Assembly (NCBI RefSeq): GCF_900096975.1
Contig: NZ_FMYQ01000001.1
Location: forward strand, 310,001-374,000
Source: Paraburkholderia lycopersici
GTDB taxonomy: Bacteria > Pseudomonadota > Gammaproteobacteria > Burkholderiales > Burkholderiaceae
DNA: 64,000 bases
Direction: 5' to 3'
Below are positions 41,332 through 52,526 of this stretch, in pieces. Position 1 is the stretch's first letter. Each line of letters starts with the position of its first letter. The notes below the pieces were generated by a model. That model did not search any database and had not been told where the DNA came from. It saw only the letters and a program-made list of their open reading frames with translations. A program made the position numbers and the translations under genes.

Positions 41332-43167
41332 ATGGAACTGTCTTTCGTTAAGCTGTACGCGAAGCGTCCCGCGACGCCCCGTGCGCCTGCCGCTTTCGCG
41401 CGCCGCATCGTTGGCGCCGCCGTTTTCGCGGCCTGGGCGTTGACCACGTCGAGCGTGTATGCGCAGGATCCGTCCCCCGACACGGACGACACGTCCGTCA
41501 CCATGCCGGACGCTTTCGGCCCGGCCTCTCCCGACGAAAAGAAGGACCTGCCGGGCGTCCCGCTGTCGAGCCAGATCGTCTTCCAGGTGCTCGCTGCCGA
41601 AATCGCGCTGCAGCGCGACCAGCCTGCGCCCGCCTTTCAAACGTATCTCGCGCTGACGCGCGACACGCACGACCCGCGCATGGCGCAGCGCGCGACCGAA
41701 ATCGCGCTCGCGGCGCAAAGCCCGACCGACGCGCTGACGGCCGTGCAGCTCTGGCAGCAGTACGCGCCCGACTCGGAGCGCGCGGCGCAGCTCGACGCGT
41801 CGCTGCTCGTGCTCGCCGGCAAGCCCGACGACGCCCAGCCGCTGCTCGCGCGCGAACTGGCGCGCGTGCCGGCCGACAGCCGGGGCCAGGCGCTCCTCTC
41901 GCTGCAGTTGCTGCTTTCGCGCGGCCCCAACCGCGTGGGCGGGCTGAACGTGCTCAAGGCGCTGCTCAAGGACGACATGAACCGTCCCGAGGCGCAGCTC
42001 GCAATTGGCCGGCAGCAACTGCTCGCCGACGATGTGCCCGGCGCGCGCAAGTCGTTCGAACAGGCGCTCGCGATCAAGGCCGACTATCTGCCCGCCGCGC
42101 TCATGCTGGCGCAGATGGGACCGGAAGAGCGCGCCGAAGGCATCGCGTCGATCGAGAAGTACGTGCAGCAAAATCCGAAGTCGCGCGAAGGCCGTCTTGC
42201 GCTCGCGCAGACCTATCTCGCCGCCGACCGGCTCGACGACGCGCAAAAGCAGTTCGAGATCCTGCACAAGGACAACGCGAACGACCTGATGCCGCTCATG
42301 GCGCTCGCGCTCATCAGCGTGCAGCAGAAAAAGTTCGACGCGGCGCAGAAGTATCTGACGCAATACGCGCAGATCGCCGAAAAGAATCCGGCCGCCGATC
42401 CCGGCCAGGCCTACATCTACCTGGCGCAGCTGGCGGTCGAGCAGAAGGACGACGCCGGCGCGCAGAAGTGGCTCGACAAGATCCAGCCGAACAGCCAGCA
42501 GTACGTGCCGGCGCAGATCACGCGCGCCCAGATCCTCGACAAGGAAGGCAAGACCGACGACGCGCGCCGCCAGCTCGCGAGCATCCAGGCCGACGACCCG
42601 CGCGACCAGGCGCTGATCGCGCGCACCGACGCCGCTATCCTGTTCGACGCGAAGCGCTACCCGGAGGCCGAGGCACGGCTTGCGAAGGCGACGACCGACT
42701 TCCCGGACGACCCCGATCTCACCTATGACTACGCGATGGCCGCCGAAAAGACCGGCCATTACGACGTCATGGAAGCGCAACTGCGCAAGCTGATCAAGAC
42801 GCAGCCCGACAATCCGCAGGCCTACAATGCGCTCGGCTACTCGCTTGCCGACCGCAACCAGCGCCTGCAGGAAGCCGACAAGCTCGTCGAAAAAGCCTCG
42901 GCGCTCGCACCGGACGACGCGTTCATCATGGACAGCGTGGGCTGGGTGAAATACCGCTTGGGCGACAACGCCGACGCGATCAAGCTGCTACGCAGGGCCT
43001 ACAGCATGCAGCCGAACGCGGAAATCGGCGCGCACCTGGGCGAAGTGCTCTGGAAGAACGGCGACCAGGACGGCGCACGCGCTGCCTGGCGCGAAGCGCG
43101 CAAGCTCGAACCCGACAACGACACGCTCCTGAAGACGCTCAAGCGCCTCCAGGTCAACGATCTCTGA
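41332..43167 (+). CDS. Tetratricopeptide-repeat protein, exported
   Basis: A 611-residue protein. The N-terminus carries a hydrophobic segment (about 20-38) ending VYAQ, a probable signal peptide with cleavage near residue 39. Residues 75-600 are a chain of helical TPR-like repeats (FQTYLALTRDTHDPRMAQRATEIAL; NPQAYNALGYSLADRNQRLQEADKLVEKA). The next gene, lolB, overlaps its stop by one base (TGATG), so a role in outer-membrane or envelope assembly is likely but unproven. A TACAAT at 41301-41306 may be its -10. No enzymatic motif seen. Confidence 0.88.
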   Translation: MELSFVKLYAKRPATPRAPAAFARRIVGAAVFAAWALTTSSVYAQDPSPDTDDTSVTMPDAFGPASPDEKKDLPGVPLSSQIVFQVLAAEIALQRDQPAPAFQTYLALTRDTHDPRMAQRATEIALAAQSPTDALTAVQLWQQYAPDSERAAQLDASLLVLAGKPDDAQPLLARELARVPADSRGQALLSLQLLLSRGPNRVGGLNVLKALLKDDMNRPEAQLAIGRQQLLADDVPGARKSFEQALAIKADYLPAALMLAQMGPEERAEGIASIEKYVQQNPKSREGRLALAQTYLAADRLDDAQKQFEILHKDNANDLMPLMALALISVQQKKFDAAQKYLTQYAQIAEKNPAADPGQAYIYLAQLAVEQKDDAGAQKWLDKIQPNSQQYVPAQITRAQILDKEGKTDDARRQLASIQADDPRDQALIARTDAAILFDAKRYPEAEARLAKATTDFPDDPDLTYDYAMAAEKTGHYDVMEAQLRKLIKTQPDNPQAYNALGYSLADRNQRLQEADKLVEKASALAPDDAFIMDSVGWVKYRLGDNADAIKLLRRAYSMQPNAEIGAHLGEVLWKNGDQDGARAAWREARKLEPDNDTLLKTLKRLQVNDL

Positions 43168-43829
43168 TGGCAGATTTTTTCACTGTAGCTTCCCCCAAGG
43201 CTCTTCCCGTCACGCGCGCCGCCGGATTTGCACGGCGTGCGGCGCTCGGTGCGGCGGCCGCCGCGCTCGTCGTGCTCACTGGCTGCGCGACCCAGCAGCC
43301 GCCGCGCCAGCCGTCCACCTCGAACGCCACGACGTCGCTCAGCGCGCAGACGAACCGCGCATATCATGGCCGCTTCGCCGTGCAGTACGTCGATCAGACC
43401 GGCCAGCAGCGCAACGCATACGGCAACTTCGACTGGCACGAAACCGACTCGACGGTGACGCTGCAACTGCTCAATCCCCTCGGGCAAACGCTCGCGCTCG
43501 TGACCTCGTCGCCTGCGCAGGCCACGCTCGAACTGCCCAACCGCCAGCCGCTCACGGCCGACAACGTCAGCACGCTCATGCAGCAGGCGCTCGGCTTCGC
43601 GCTGCCCGTGGAAGGACTGCGCTACTGGCTGCAGCCTTCGGTTGCGCCCACGTCGCATGCGCGCACCACGGCCGATCCGCAGAATCCGCAGCGGCTTTCG
43701 CAGATCGAACAGGACGGTTGGACCGTCGACTACGCCGCTTATGCGGACGCGCCCGCCACGGGCGTGAAGCGCATCAATCTCACGCGCGAAGAACCGCCGC
43801 TGCAGATCAAGCTCGTGCTCGACCAGTAA
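43167..43829 (+). CDS. lolB: Outer-membrane lipoprotein LolB
   Basis: A 220-residue lipoprotein that accepts lipoproteins from LolA and inserts them in the outer membrane. The signal peptide ends in the lipobox LTGC (Cys at about 42). The LolB fold is visible in YHGRFAVQYVDQTGQQRNAYGNFDWHET and NPLGQTLALV. The start overlaps the TPR gene by one base. The signal peptide is longer than usual; the ATG chosen is the only one giving coupling. Confidence 0.93.
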   Translation: MADFFTVASPKALPVTRAAGFARRAALGAAAAALVVLTGCATQQPPRQPSTSNATTSLSAQTNRAYHGRFAVQYVDQTGQQRNAYGNFDWHETDSTVTLQLLNPLGQTLALVTSSPAQATLELPNRQPLTADNVSTLMQQALGFALPVEGLRYWLQPSVAPTSHARTTADPQNPQRLSQIEQDGWTVDYAAYADAPATGVKRINLTREEPPLQIKLVLDQ

Positions 43830-43916
43830 GCGGACCGGCTTCGGTCCGTCACCCGACCATTACCAGCATGACCGGCGGGCACGCGCCACCCGGATCAAGG
43901 CATCATTCCAGGCATC

Positions 43917-44825
43917 ATGATCGAAACCCAGGACTCGCTGCGCGACTGCCTCGCGCCCGCGAAACTCAATCTCTTCCTGCACATCACGGGACGCCGCCCC
44001 AATGGCTACCACGATCTGCAGACCGTGTTCCAGTTGCTCGACTGGGGCGATACGCTGCATTTCACGCGTCGTCGCGACGGGCGCATCACGCGCACCGTCG
44101 AAGTCGAAGGCGTTCCCGCCGAACACGACCTCACGGTCCGCGCCGCGACGCTGCTCAAAGCGCACACGGGCACGAACGAGGGCGTCGAGATCGACATCGA
44201 AAAGCGTCTGCCGATGGGCGCAGGCCTCGGCGGCGGCAGCTCGGACGCGGCCACGACGCTGCTCGCGCTCAACCGCCTCTGGAAACTCAATTTGCCGCGC
44301 GAGGAATTGCAGGCGCTCGCACTCAAGCTGGGCGCGGATGTGCCCTTTTTCGTGTTCGGGAAAAATGCGTTCGCGGAGGGTGTCGGAGAAGCATTGGAGG
44401 CGGTACAATTGCCCCCGCGTCATTTTTTGGTAGTGACGCCGCGGGTTCATGTTCCTACCGCCGAGATTTTTTCGGAAAAATCGTTGACAAGGGACACAAA
44501 GCCTTGCACAATAGCAGTCTTTCTTGCACAGCACCTTGCAGGTAACGCTGATAATAATCAGCAGGGATGGCCAGACAGTTTCGGCCGGAACGACATGCAA
44601 GCAGTTGTCGCGGGAAAATACGCGGAAGTAGCGCAGGTGCTTGAATGGTTTGACAGCATCGCACCAGCGCGGATGACCGGATCGGGTGCCAGCGTTTTTG
44701 CAGCATTCGCCAGCCGGCCCGAGGCAGAAGCGGCGAAAGTCCGGCTCCTCGCGGAACATCCGGACTGGAGAAGCGCTGTAGCCTCGAGTCTGGATACGCA
44801 TCCACTCTTCGCTTTCGCGGCATAG
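43917..44825 (+). CDS. ispE: 4-diphosphocytidyl-2-C-methyl-D-erythritol kinase
   Basis: A 302-residue GHMP kinase of the MEP isoprenoid pathway. Motif 1 is [23 protein letters not shown] (13-35), the ATP loop [15 protein letters not shown] (about 98-112) and motif 3 [14 protein letters not shown] (about 259-272). Full length. Downstream come a 12-bp hairpin, tRNA-Gln and prs, the usual order in Burkholderiales. Confidence 0.97.
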   Translation: MIETQDSLRDCLAPAKLNLFLHITGRRPNGYHDLQTVFQLLDWGDTLHFTRRRDGRITRTVEVEGVPAEHDLTVRAATLLKAHTGTNEGVEIDIEKRLPMGAGLGGGSSDAATTLLALNRLWKLNLPREELQALALKLGADVPFFVFGKNAFAEGVGEALEAVQLPPRHFLVVTPRVHVPTAEIFSEKSLTRDTKPCTIAVFLAQHLAGNADNNQQGWPDSFGRNDMQAVVAGKYAEVAQVLEWFDSIAPARMTGSGASVFAAFASRPEAEAAKVRLLAEHPDWRSAVASSLDTHPLFAFAA

Positions 44826-44831
44826 TTTTGT

Positions 44832-44861
44832 CTGATTGATCGGTCCTACCCGGTCAATCAG
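44832..44861 (+). repeat. 12-bp hairpin between ispE and tRNA-Gln
   Basis: CTGATTGATCGG (44832-44843), loop TCCTAC, CCGGTCAATCAG (44850-44861). All 12 positions pair if one G-U wobble is allowed. It begins six bases after the ispE stop and ends 16 bases before the tRNA. No T-run follows, so it could be an RNA-processing or stability element rather than a terminator. Confidence 0.7.
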
Positions 44862-44877
44862 GCTCAAAGTTGAGTGT

Positions 44878-44954
44878 AGGGGAGTCGCCAAGTTGGTTAA
44901 GGCACCGGATTTTGATTCCGGCATGCGAGGGTTCGAGTCCTTCCTCCCCTGCCA
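44878..44954 (+). tRNA. tRNA-Gln (anticodon UUG)
   Basis: A 77-base cloverleaf including encoded CCA. The acceptor stem AGGGGAG pairs with CTCCCCT and is followed by G and CCA. The anticodon arm is CCGGA-TTTTGAT-TCCGG with anticodon TTG (positions 34-36), reading CAA. The T arm is GAGGG-TTCGAGT-CCTTC with one G-U pair. It lies between ispE and prs. Confidence 0.97.
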
Positions 44955-45033
44955 ATAATTTCAGGCAGTTCGCCCTAGCAGGCAATTCGCCTTAGTAGTT
45001 CCTCTCGTCCCCCAAGTCCGCAGCAGGTGCATG

Positions 45034-45990
45034 ATGAGCAGCCATGACGGCCTGATGGTTTTTACTGGCAACGCAAATCCCGCGCTTGCACAGGAAGTCG
45101 TCAAGATCCTCGGTATTCCCCTCGGCAAGGCTATGGTTAGCCGCTTCTCCGACGGTGAAATCCAGGTCGAAATCCAGGAAAACGTGCGCGGCAAGGACGT
45201 CTTCGTCCTGCAGTCGACCTGCGCGCCGACCAACGACAACCTGATGGAACTGATGATCATGGTCGATGCGCTCAAGCGCGCATCCGCCGGCCGGATCACC
45301 GCCGCCATCCCCTACTTCGGCTATGCCCGTCAAGACCGCCGCCCCCGTTCGGCGCGCGTCGCCATTTCGGCGAAGGTCGTGGCGAACATGCTGGAAATCG
45401 CCGGTGTCGAGCGGATCATCACGATGGATCTGCACGCCGACCAGATTCAGGGCTTCTTCGATATTCCCGTCGACAACATCTACGCAACGCCCGTGCTGCT
45501 CGGCGATCTGCGCAAGCAGAACTACGAGAACCTGCTGGTCGTTTCGCCGGACGTCGGCGGCGTGGTGCGCGCCCGTGCGCTCGCCAAGCAGCTCAACTGC
45601 GATCTCGCGATCATCGACAAGCGTCGTCCGAAGGCGAACGTCGCCGAAGTGATGAACATCATCGGTGAAGTCGAAGGCCGCAACTGCGTGATCATGGACG
45701 ACATGGTCGACACGGCCGGCACGCTCTGCAAGGCAGCGCAGGTGCTGAAGGAACGCGGCGCGAAGCGGGTGTTCGCTTACGCCACGCACCCGGTTCTCTC
45801 GGGTGGCGCAGGCGAGCGCATCGCCGCTTCGGCGCTCGACGAACTGGTCGTCACCGACACGATTCCGCTGGGCGCCGAAGCGCGTTCGTGCCCGAAGATC
45901 CGTTCGCTCACGAGCGCCGGACTTCTCGCCGAAACGTTCTCGCGTATCCGCCGCGGTGACTCGGTGATGTCGCTTTTCGCAGATAGCTGA
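45034..45990 (+). CDS. prs: Ribose-phosphate pyrophosphokinase
   Basis: A 318-residue enzyme making PRPP from ribose 5-phosphate and ATP. It has the ATP/flexible loop [41 protein letters not shown] and the PRPP loop [14 protein letters not shown]. Tandem ATGs occur at 45031 and 45034; the second gives better spacing to AGGTG and the common N-terminus [15 protein letters not shown]. Likely co-transcribed with tRNA-Gln. Confidence 0.97.
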   Translation: MSSHDGLMVFTGNANPALAQEVVKILGIPLGKAMVSRFSDGEIQVEIQENVRGKDVFVLQSTCAPTNDNLMELMIMVDALKRASAGRITAAIPYFGYARQDRRPRSARVAISAKVVANMLEIAGVERIITMDLHADQIQGFFDIPVDNIYATPVLLGDLRKQNYENLLVVSPDVGGVVRARALAKQLNCDLAIIDKRRPKANVAEVMNIIGEVEGRNCVIMDDMVDTAGTLCKAAQVLKERGAKRVFAYATHPVLSGGAGERIAASALDELVVTDTIPLGAEARSCPKIRSLTSAGLLAETFSRIRRGDSVMSLFADS

Positions 45991-46008
45991 CAAGAATTGA
46001 CGCGCAAG

Positions 46009-46038
46009 GCGCGGCGTTCGCAAGGATGCCGCGCTTTT
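46009..46038 (+). terminator. Probable terminator of prs
   Basis: GCGCGGC (46009-46015), 12-base loop, GCCGCGC (46028-46034), then four T. The loop is long and the T-run short, so read-through into rplY is plausible. Confidence 0.55.
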
Positions 46039-46159
46039 GCACGTAATCGGCGCGAACGGACGAAGGTTCGCGCTGCATTGCCGGGGGCCTCGAAGGCAGC
46101 AGTTCGCCAAACGGGCCCCGTTTTACTGCCTGGTCGCGGGCAGTGCATTGGAGAATCAA

Positions 46160-46768
46160 ATGAAAGTCATCGCTTTCGAGCGTAACCTGCAAGGTACGGG
46201 TGCGAGCCGCCGCCTGCGCAATGCTGGCAAGACCCCTGGCATCGTTTACGGTGTCGGCGCCGAGCCGCAACTGATCGAAGTCGATCACAACGCGCTGTGG
46301 CACGCCCTGAAGAAGGAAGCCTTCCACTCGTCGATCCTCGACCTCGAAGTGGCCGGCAAGTCGCAACAAGTCCTGCTGCGCGACGTGCAATACCACCCGT
46401 TCCGTCAGCTCGTGCTGCACGTGGACTTCCAGCGCGTGGATCCGAACAAGAAGATCCACACGAAGGTGCCCCTGCACTTCATGAACCAGGAAACCAACCC
46501 GGCCGTGAAGCTGGGTGGCGCAATCATCTCGCACGTCCTCGCCGAAATCGAAGTGGTGTGCCTGCCTGGCGCGCTGCCGGAATTCCTCGAAGTCGACCTC
46601 GCCAAGATCGAAGCCGGCCAGTCGCTGCACGCCAAGGACATCACGCTGCCGAACGGCGTGACGCTGGTCCCGCACGTGGAAGCGGAAAACCCGGTCGTCG
46701 CGTCGGCACCTGTGCCGGCTGGCGCCCAGGCGGCTGCTGAAGGCGAAGAAGCGCCGGCTGCGGAGTAA
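46160..46768 (+). CDS. rplY: Ribosomal protein bL25 (Ctc form)
   Basis: A 202-residue bL25 of the long CTC type. The N-terminal 5S rRNA-binding domain is at about 1-92 ([18 protein letters not shown]), the C-terminal beta domain at about 95-180, then an Ala/Glu-rich tail. The ATG at 46160 has GGAG seven bases upstream. A clear terminator follows. Confidence 0.96.
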   Translation: MKVIAFERNLQGTGASRRLRNAGKTPGIVYGVGAEPQLIEVDHNALWHALKKEAFHSSILDLEVAGKSQQVLLRDVQYHPFRQLVLHVDFQRVDPNKKIHTKVPLHFMNQETNPAVKLGGAIISHVLAEIEVVCLPGALPEFLEVDLAKIEAGQSLHAKDITLPNGVTLVPHVEAENPVVASAPVPAGAQAAAEGEEAPAAE

Positions 46769-46824
46769 GCGCAGCGGCGAAGAGCCGATCCTCTCGATCC
46801 GTTTCCCTGAAACGGACGACGTGA

Positions 46825-46856
46825 CCCGCCGCGGTTCGCCCCGGCGGGTTTTTTTT
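46825..46856 (+). terminator. Rho-independent terminator of rplY
   Basis: CCCGCCG (46825-46831) pairs with CGGCGGG (46842-46848), followed by eight T. It separates rplY from pth. Confidence 0.92.
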
Positions 46857-46940
46857 CGCACTTTTTCGTACACTTGCGGATCACGCTCCGGCCGCTCGGC
46901 CGCCGGGCGATTCCATGATTTCCGCACGCGGAACACCACC

Positions 46941-47543
46941 ATGATCAGGTTGATCGTCGGGCTCGGCAATCCGGGCGCCGAATACACGGCGACGCGCCAC
47001 AACGCGGGCTTCTGGCTCGTGGACCAGCTCGCGCGCGAAGCCGGCACGACGCTTCGCGACGAGCGGCGCTTTCACGGCCACTATGCGAAGGCGCGTCTCT
47101 ACGGCGAGGAAGTCCATCTGCTCGAACCGCAGACCTACATGAACCGCTCCGGCCAGTCGGTCGTCGCGCTCGCGAACTTCTTCAAGATCCTGCCCGACGA
47201 GATCCTCGTCGCGCACGACGAACTCGACCTGCCGCCAGGCACCGTCAAGCTCAAGCTCGGCGGCGGCAGTGGCGGCCACAACGGCCTGAAGGACATTTCC
47301 GCGCATCTGTCGACGCAGCAATACTGGCGGCTGCGCATCGGCATCGGCCATCCGCGCGACCTGATTCCCGAAGGCGCGCGCGCGGGCGCGAAGCCCGACG
47401 TCGCAAACTTCGTGCTCAAGCCGCCGCGCCGCGAAGAGCAGGACGTGATCGACGCGTCGATCGAACGCGCGCTCACCGTCATGCCGACGTTCGTGAAGGG
47501 CGAGACCGAACGCGCGATGATGCAGCTGCATCGCAACGGCTGA
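46941..47543 (+). CDS. pth: Peptidyl-tRNA hydrolase
   Basis: A 200-residue enzyme that recycles peptidyl-tRNA dropped by ribosomes. Catalytic features are [27 protein letters not shown] (with the essential His20 and Asn10), [10 protein letters not shown] and [29 protein letters not shown] (Asp about 94). The ATG at 46941 matches the family start. Confidence 0.97.
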   Translation: MIRLIVGLGNPGAEYTATRHNAGFWLVDQLAREAGTTLRDERRFHGHYAKARLYGEEVHLLEPQTYMNRSGQSVVALANFFKILPDEILVAHDELDLPPGTVKLKLGGGSGGHNGLKDISAHLSTQQYWRLRIGIGHPRDLIPEGARAGAKPDVANFVLKPPRREEQDVIDASIERALTVMPTFVKGETERAMMQLHRNG

Positions 47544-47600
47544 TTACCGCGCGGCAGCGGCCGCAATGCAGGTCATATCGATTGTTTGAAGGAGAGCGTC

Positions 47601-48680
47601 TTGAGTCGTTTCTGGAGTGACATCGTCCACCGTCTCGTGCCCTACGTGCCCGGAGAGCAGCCCGCGCTCGCGCACCCGGTGAAGCTCAATACCAACGAGA
47701 ACCCGTATCCCCCCTCGCCGCGCGTGCTCGAAGCGATCCGCGCGGAGCTCGGCGAGCAAGGCGAGTCGCTGCGCCGCTATCCCGACCCGATCGCGAAGCG
47801 TCTGCGCGCCGCGGTGGCAGCACATCACGGCATTCGCGCGGACCAGGTGTTCGTCGGCAACGGCTCGGACGAGGTGCTCGCGCACGCGTTCCAGGCGCTC
47901 CTCAAGCACGACAAGCCGATCTTCTTTCCCGACATCACCTACAGCTTCTATCCGACCTACGCGCGGCTCTACGAGGTCGAGTACCGCACGGTGCCGCTCG
48001 ACGAGCAGTTCGCGATTCGCATCGACGATTATCTTCCGCAGGAGGGCAACCCGCATGGCGGCGTGATTTTCCCGAATCCGAATGCGCCCACGGGCCACGC
48101 ATTGCCGCTCGCAGAGATCGAACGGCTCGTCGCGGCGAACGCGGAGTCGGTGGTGGTGATCGACGAGGCGTACGTGGACTTCGGCGCCGAATCGGCGGTC
48201 GCGCTGATCGACCGCTATCCGAACCTGCTCGTCGTGCATACGACCTCGAAGTCGCGTTCGCTCGCGGGCATGCGCGTGGGCTTCGCGTTCGGGCACGCCG
48301 ATCTGATCGATGCGCTCAACCGCGTGAAGGACAGCTTCAATTCGTACCCGCTCGACCGCCTCGCGCAAGCCGCTGCGACGGCCGCCTACGAAGACGCGGA
48401 GTGGCTGAAAACGATGAGCGCCCGTGTGATCGCGAGCCGCGAGCGCCTCACGGCCGCACTCGCCGCGCTGGGCTTCGACGTGGTGCCTTCGGCGGCGAAC
48501 TTCGTGTTCGCCAGGCATCCCGCACACGGCGCCGCCGAAATTTCCGCCAGATTGCGGGAAAAGGAGATCTTCGTGCGCCATTTCAACGCGCCCCGCGTGA
48601 ACGAGCATCTGCGCATCTCGATCGGCACCGACGCCGAGTGCGATACGCTCGTCGATGCGCTCAGGAGCATCCTGAGCTAA
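47601..48680 (+). CDS. hisC: Histidinol-phosphate aminotransferase
   Basis: A 359-residue fold-type I PLP aminotransferase of histidine synthesis. It has [14 protein letters not shown] near the N-terminus, the PLP Asp in [12 protein letters not shown], the Schiff-base Lys in [18 protein letters not shown] (about 217) and the phosphate-binding Arg further on. The start is TTG at 47601, with AAGGAG six bases upstream; an in-frame TTG at 47586 would lie on that site and is rejected. It stands apart from the main his operon and may be a second copy or serve related aminotransfers. Confidence 0.92.
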   Translation: MSRFWSDIVHRLVPYVPGEQPALAHPVKLNTNENPYPPSPRVLEAIRAELGEQGESLRRYPDPIAKRLRAAVAAHHGIRADQVFVGNGSDEVLAHAFQALLKHDKPIFFPDITYSFYPTYARLYEVEYRTVPLDEQFAIRIDDYLPQEGNPHGGVIFPNPNAPTGHALPLAEIERLVAANAESVVVIDEAYVDFGAESAVALIDRYPNLLVVHTTSKSRSLAGMRVGFAFGHADLIDALNRVKDSFNSYPLDRLAQAAATAAYEDAEWLKTMSARVIASRERLTAALAALGFDVVPSAANFVFARHPAHGAAEISARLREKEIFVRHFNAPRVNEHLRISIGTDAECDTLVDALRSILS

Positions 48681-48697
48681 GGTGCCGACGCACAAAG

Positions 48698-48728
48698 AAA
48701 AAACGCGCCCATATGGCGCGTTTTTTTT
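48698..48728. terminator. Bidirectional terminator between hisC and ferredoxin gene
   Basis: A CGCGCC/GGCGCG stem with loop CATAT is flanked by six A on the left and eight T on the right, so it works in both directions for two convergent genes. Confidence 0.93.
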
Positions 48729-48755
48729 GCCGGCTCCGTTCCGGAGACCCGTGAA

Positions 48756-49052
<297 letters not shown>

Positions 49053-49096
49053 TCACGTTGCTTAGCCCATTAGTTTACGCTGCTTTGCCCGCGCGT

Positions 49097-49600
49097 TCAC
49101 GCCTTAGCAATCGGGCTGCCTAACGACGCCACCTTGTCCTGCAAGCGTTTTTCCACGGAAGGGAATACAAACTTGCTGACATCTCCGCCCAACTGGGCGA
49201 TTTCCCGCACGATCGTGCCCGAGATGAACTGATATTGATCCGACGGCGTCATGAACATCGTTTCGACGTCGGGCAGCAGATAGCGGTTCATGCCTGCCAT
49301 CTGAAACTCGTACTCGAAATCCGAGACCGCGCGCAGGCCGCGTACGATCACCCGTGCATTGTTGGTGCGCACGAAGTCCTTCAGGAGGCCCTTGAAGCTC
49401 ATGACCTGGACGTTCGGATAGTGGCCGAGCACCTCGTGGGCGATCTCGAGCCGCTCGTCGAGCGAGAAGAACGGCTTCTTGTTGCGGCTGTCCGCAACGC
49501 CGACCACCAGCGTGTCGAAAATGCTCGACGCGCGCCGCACGAGATCTTCGTGACCGCGCGTAAGCGGGTCGAAGGTACCGGGGTACACGGCGACTACCAT
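49097..49600 (-). CDS. coaD: Phosphopantetheine adenylyltransferase
   Basis: A 167-residue nucleotidyltransferase, the fourth step of coenzyme A synthesis. Motifs are [12 protein letters not shown] (6-17) and the C-terminal [14 protein letters not shown]. The ATG at 49600 has AGGAG seven bases upstream; the longer open frame to 49678 lacks homology. It lies between rsmD and the ferredoxin gene. Confidence 0.97.
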   Translation of the reverse strand: MVVAVYPGTFDPLTRGHEDLVRRASSIFDTLVVGVADSRNKKPFFSLDERLEIAHEVLGHYPNVQVMSFKGLLKDFVRTNNARVIVRGLRAVSDFEYEFQMAGMNRYLLPDVETMFMTPSDQYQFISGTIVREIAQLGGDVSKFVFPSVEKRLQDKVASLGSPIAKA

Positions 49601-49707
49601 GAGGCTTCTCCTCTCAACAGAAATGGGGTGCATACGACGCCGCAGCGGCGCATGCACGCGTGCGCGCGTGACGGCCAAGCCGTCCGGCGCTTCTTATCGA
49701 ACGCGCA

Positions 49708-50355
49708 TTATTCCTCATTTTCGCGCTGCAGCAAATGATAGTGGACCGCACCTGCCTTGCCTTCGCGCACCACGGTCCAGCCGGCCAGCGCGGGCCGCGT
49801 GGCAGGGTCGATCTGCACACCCGACTCCACATAGAGCCAGCCATCCGCAGTAACAAGCGGCGCGGCCAGTTCGAGCGAGCGGTCGAGCAGCGCGGCGTCA
49901 CCGAACGGCGGATCGAGAAAGACGACGTCGAACGAGCCCGGCGCGAGATTCGCGGCAAGACGCAGCGCGTCCGCTTCGGCGATTTCGATCATGCGCGCGC
50001 CAAGACGGGCCTGATTGGCCCGGAGTTGCGCGGCGGCCCGCGGGCTGCGCTCCACCATCACGACACGCGCGGCGCCCCGCGAAGCCGCCTCGAAGCCGAG
50101 GCCGCCGCTCCCCGCGAAGAGGTCGAGACAGCGCAAACCATCGAGCCGCTGGCCGAGCCAGTTGAAGAGCGTCTCGCGCACGCGGTCGGGGGTCGGGCGC
50201 AGCCCGTCCAGATCGAGCACCGGCAGCGGCGTGCGCTTCCAGTCGCCGCCAATGATGCGGATCGTGTGTACGCCGCCGCTCCCGCCTCCACGCGCACGCG
50301 GATCCGGTTGATGGGTGCGGGCGCCTTGCCCACGCGAAGAAGAGGAACGGGTCAT
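49708..50355 (-). CDS. rsmD: 16S rRNA (guanine(966)-N(2))-methyltransferase
   Basis: A 215-residue methyltransferase that modifies G966 in the 30S subunit. Motifs are RIIGGDWKRTPLPV, the SAM loop LDLFAGSGGLGFEAASRG and the catalytic VFLDPPFGD. The first 30 residues after the ATG at 50355 are Ser/Arg/Gly-rich and not part of the enzyme; a later start (for example at the VHTIRIIGG segment) is possible. Confidence 0.93.
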   Translation of the reverse strand: MTRSSSSRGQGARTHQPDPRARGGGSGGVHTIRIIGGDWKRTPLPVLDLDGLRPTPDRVRETLFNWLGQRLDGLRCLDLFAGSGGLGFEAASRGAARVVMVERSPRAAAQLRANQARLGARMIEIAEADALRLAANLAPGSFDVVFLDPPFGDAALLDRSLELAAPLVTADGWLYVESGVQIDPATRPALAGWTVVREGKAGAVHYHLLQRENEE

Positions 50356-50632
50356 GCGTCTGGTGGTACGGCTGCGTTTGACGGCAGGCGACGAAGCCGC
50401 CTGCGCAAGTTGAGTACGGGCTGTCGGGCGCAACGCGCTTTCGCATTGCACTTCGCATCGCGCCCTCCAATGCGCGCACGTTACCACAGGGGCACGCGCG
50501 TGCCGCGTGGGCGCCGCAACGACGCGGCGTAAGCCGCCTGATAAAATGCCATGTTTTCCGCGCGTTACCTTCCTCCAACGACGTCGCCGACCTCCCCGGT
50601 CCGACCTCCACGCGCCTGACCCACGCCAGATC
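50356..50632. other. rsmD-ftsY divergent gap
   Basis: No gene, hairpin with T-run or clear promoter is seen in these 277 bases. In many relatives an M16 peptidase gene lies at this place; no trace of one is visible here. Confidence 0.4.
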
Positions 50633-51754
<1,122 letters not shown>

Positions 51755-51782
51755 AGCCGCGCTTTTAGCTGGATTTAGATAT

Positions 51783-51817
51783 AAAAAAGGCGTCGTTCGC
51801 GCGAACGGCGCCTTTTT
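51783..51817. terminator. Bidirectional terminator between ftsY and maiA
   Basis: A long stem GGCG-CGTTCG/CGAACG-CGCC with single mismatches is flanked by six A and five T, so it serves both convergent genes. Confidence 0.9.
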
Positions 51818-51842
51818 CATGCGACTGGAACGAGACTGGCGC

Positions 51843-52490
51843 TTATTCCGAATCTGGCTGCGCACCCGGCTCCGCGCGCGCGAACGCATCGAGCGTCAGC
51901 GCGTAGTCGTTGATACGCTGAATCGTCGGAAAACACGCCGTGTCGATCTTGAAGCGATTCGCGTTGAAAACCTGCGGCACGAGGCAAAGATCGGCGATGG
52001 TCGGCGTATCCCCGTAGCAAAGCTTGCCGGTGCGCGCATCGCCGGCGAGACGCTGTTCGAGCGTCGCGAAACCCGCCTCGATCCAGTGGCGATACCACGC
52101 GTCCTTTGTCGCGTCGTCCGCACCGACCGTGTGCTTGAGGTACTTCAACACGCGCAGGTTGTTCACCGGATGAATCTCGCACGCGACTTGCAGCGCAAGC
52201 GAGCGCACGTGCGCGCGATCGGCGGGCGACTTCGGCAAAAGCGGCGGCTCGGGGTGCGTTTCTTCCAGATACTCGATGATCGCGAGCGACTGGTGGATCG
52301 TGTGCCCTTCGTCGTCGACGAACGCCGGCACGATCGCATCGGGGTTCACCTGGCGATAGGCGGGCTTGAGCTGCTCGCCGCCGTCGCGCACGAGGTGGAC
52401 CGGCACATATTCGTATGACAGGTTCTTCAGGTTCAGCGCGACACGCACGCGATACGACGCCGAACTGCGGAAATAGCTGTAAAGCTTCAT
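51843..52490 (-). CDS. maiA: Maleylacetoacetate/maleylpyruvate isomerase (zeta-class GST)
   Basis: A 215-residue glutathione transferase. The zeta-class active-site motif is SSASYRVR (9-16), and the glutathione-binding loop is DGHTIHQSLAIIEYLEE in type (about 60-77). It isomerises the cis-dienoate ring-fission product of homogentisate or gentisate, using glutathione. The FAH-family hydrolase gene 36 bases upstream on the same strand supplies the next step. Confidence 0.93.
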   Translation of the reverse strand: MKLYSYFRSSASYRVRVALNLKNLSYEYVPVHLVRDGGEQLKPAYRQVNPDAIVPAFVDDEGHTIHQSLAIIEYLEETHPEPPLLPKSPADRAHVRSLALQVACEIHPVNNLRVLKYLKHTVGADDATKDAWYRHWIEAGFATLEQRLAGDARTGKLCYGDTPTIADLCLVPQVFNANRFKIDTACFPTIQRINDYALTLDAFARAEPGAQPDSE

Positions 52491-52526
52491 GCTCCTCTCT
52501 TGCTCCTCTTCGAATCGTGACGCAGT

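Noticed and set aside
47586..47600. An upstream TTG as the start of hisC
   Set aside because: It overlaps the AAGGAG ribosome site that is well spaced for the TTG at 47601.
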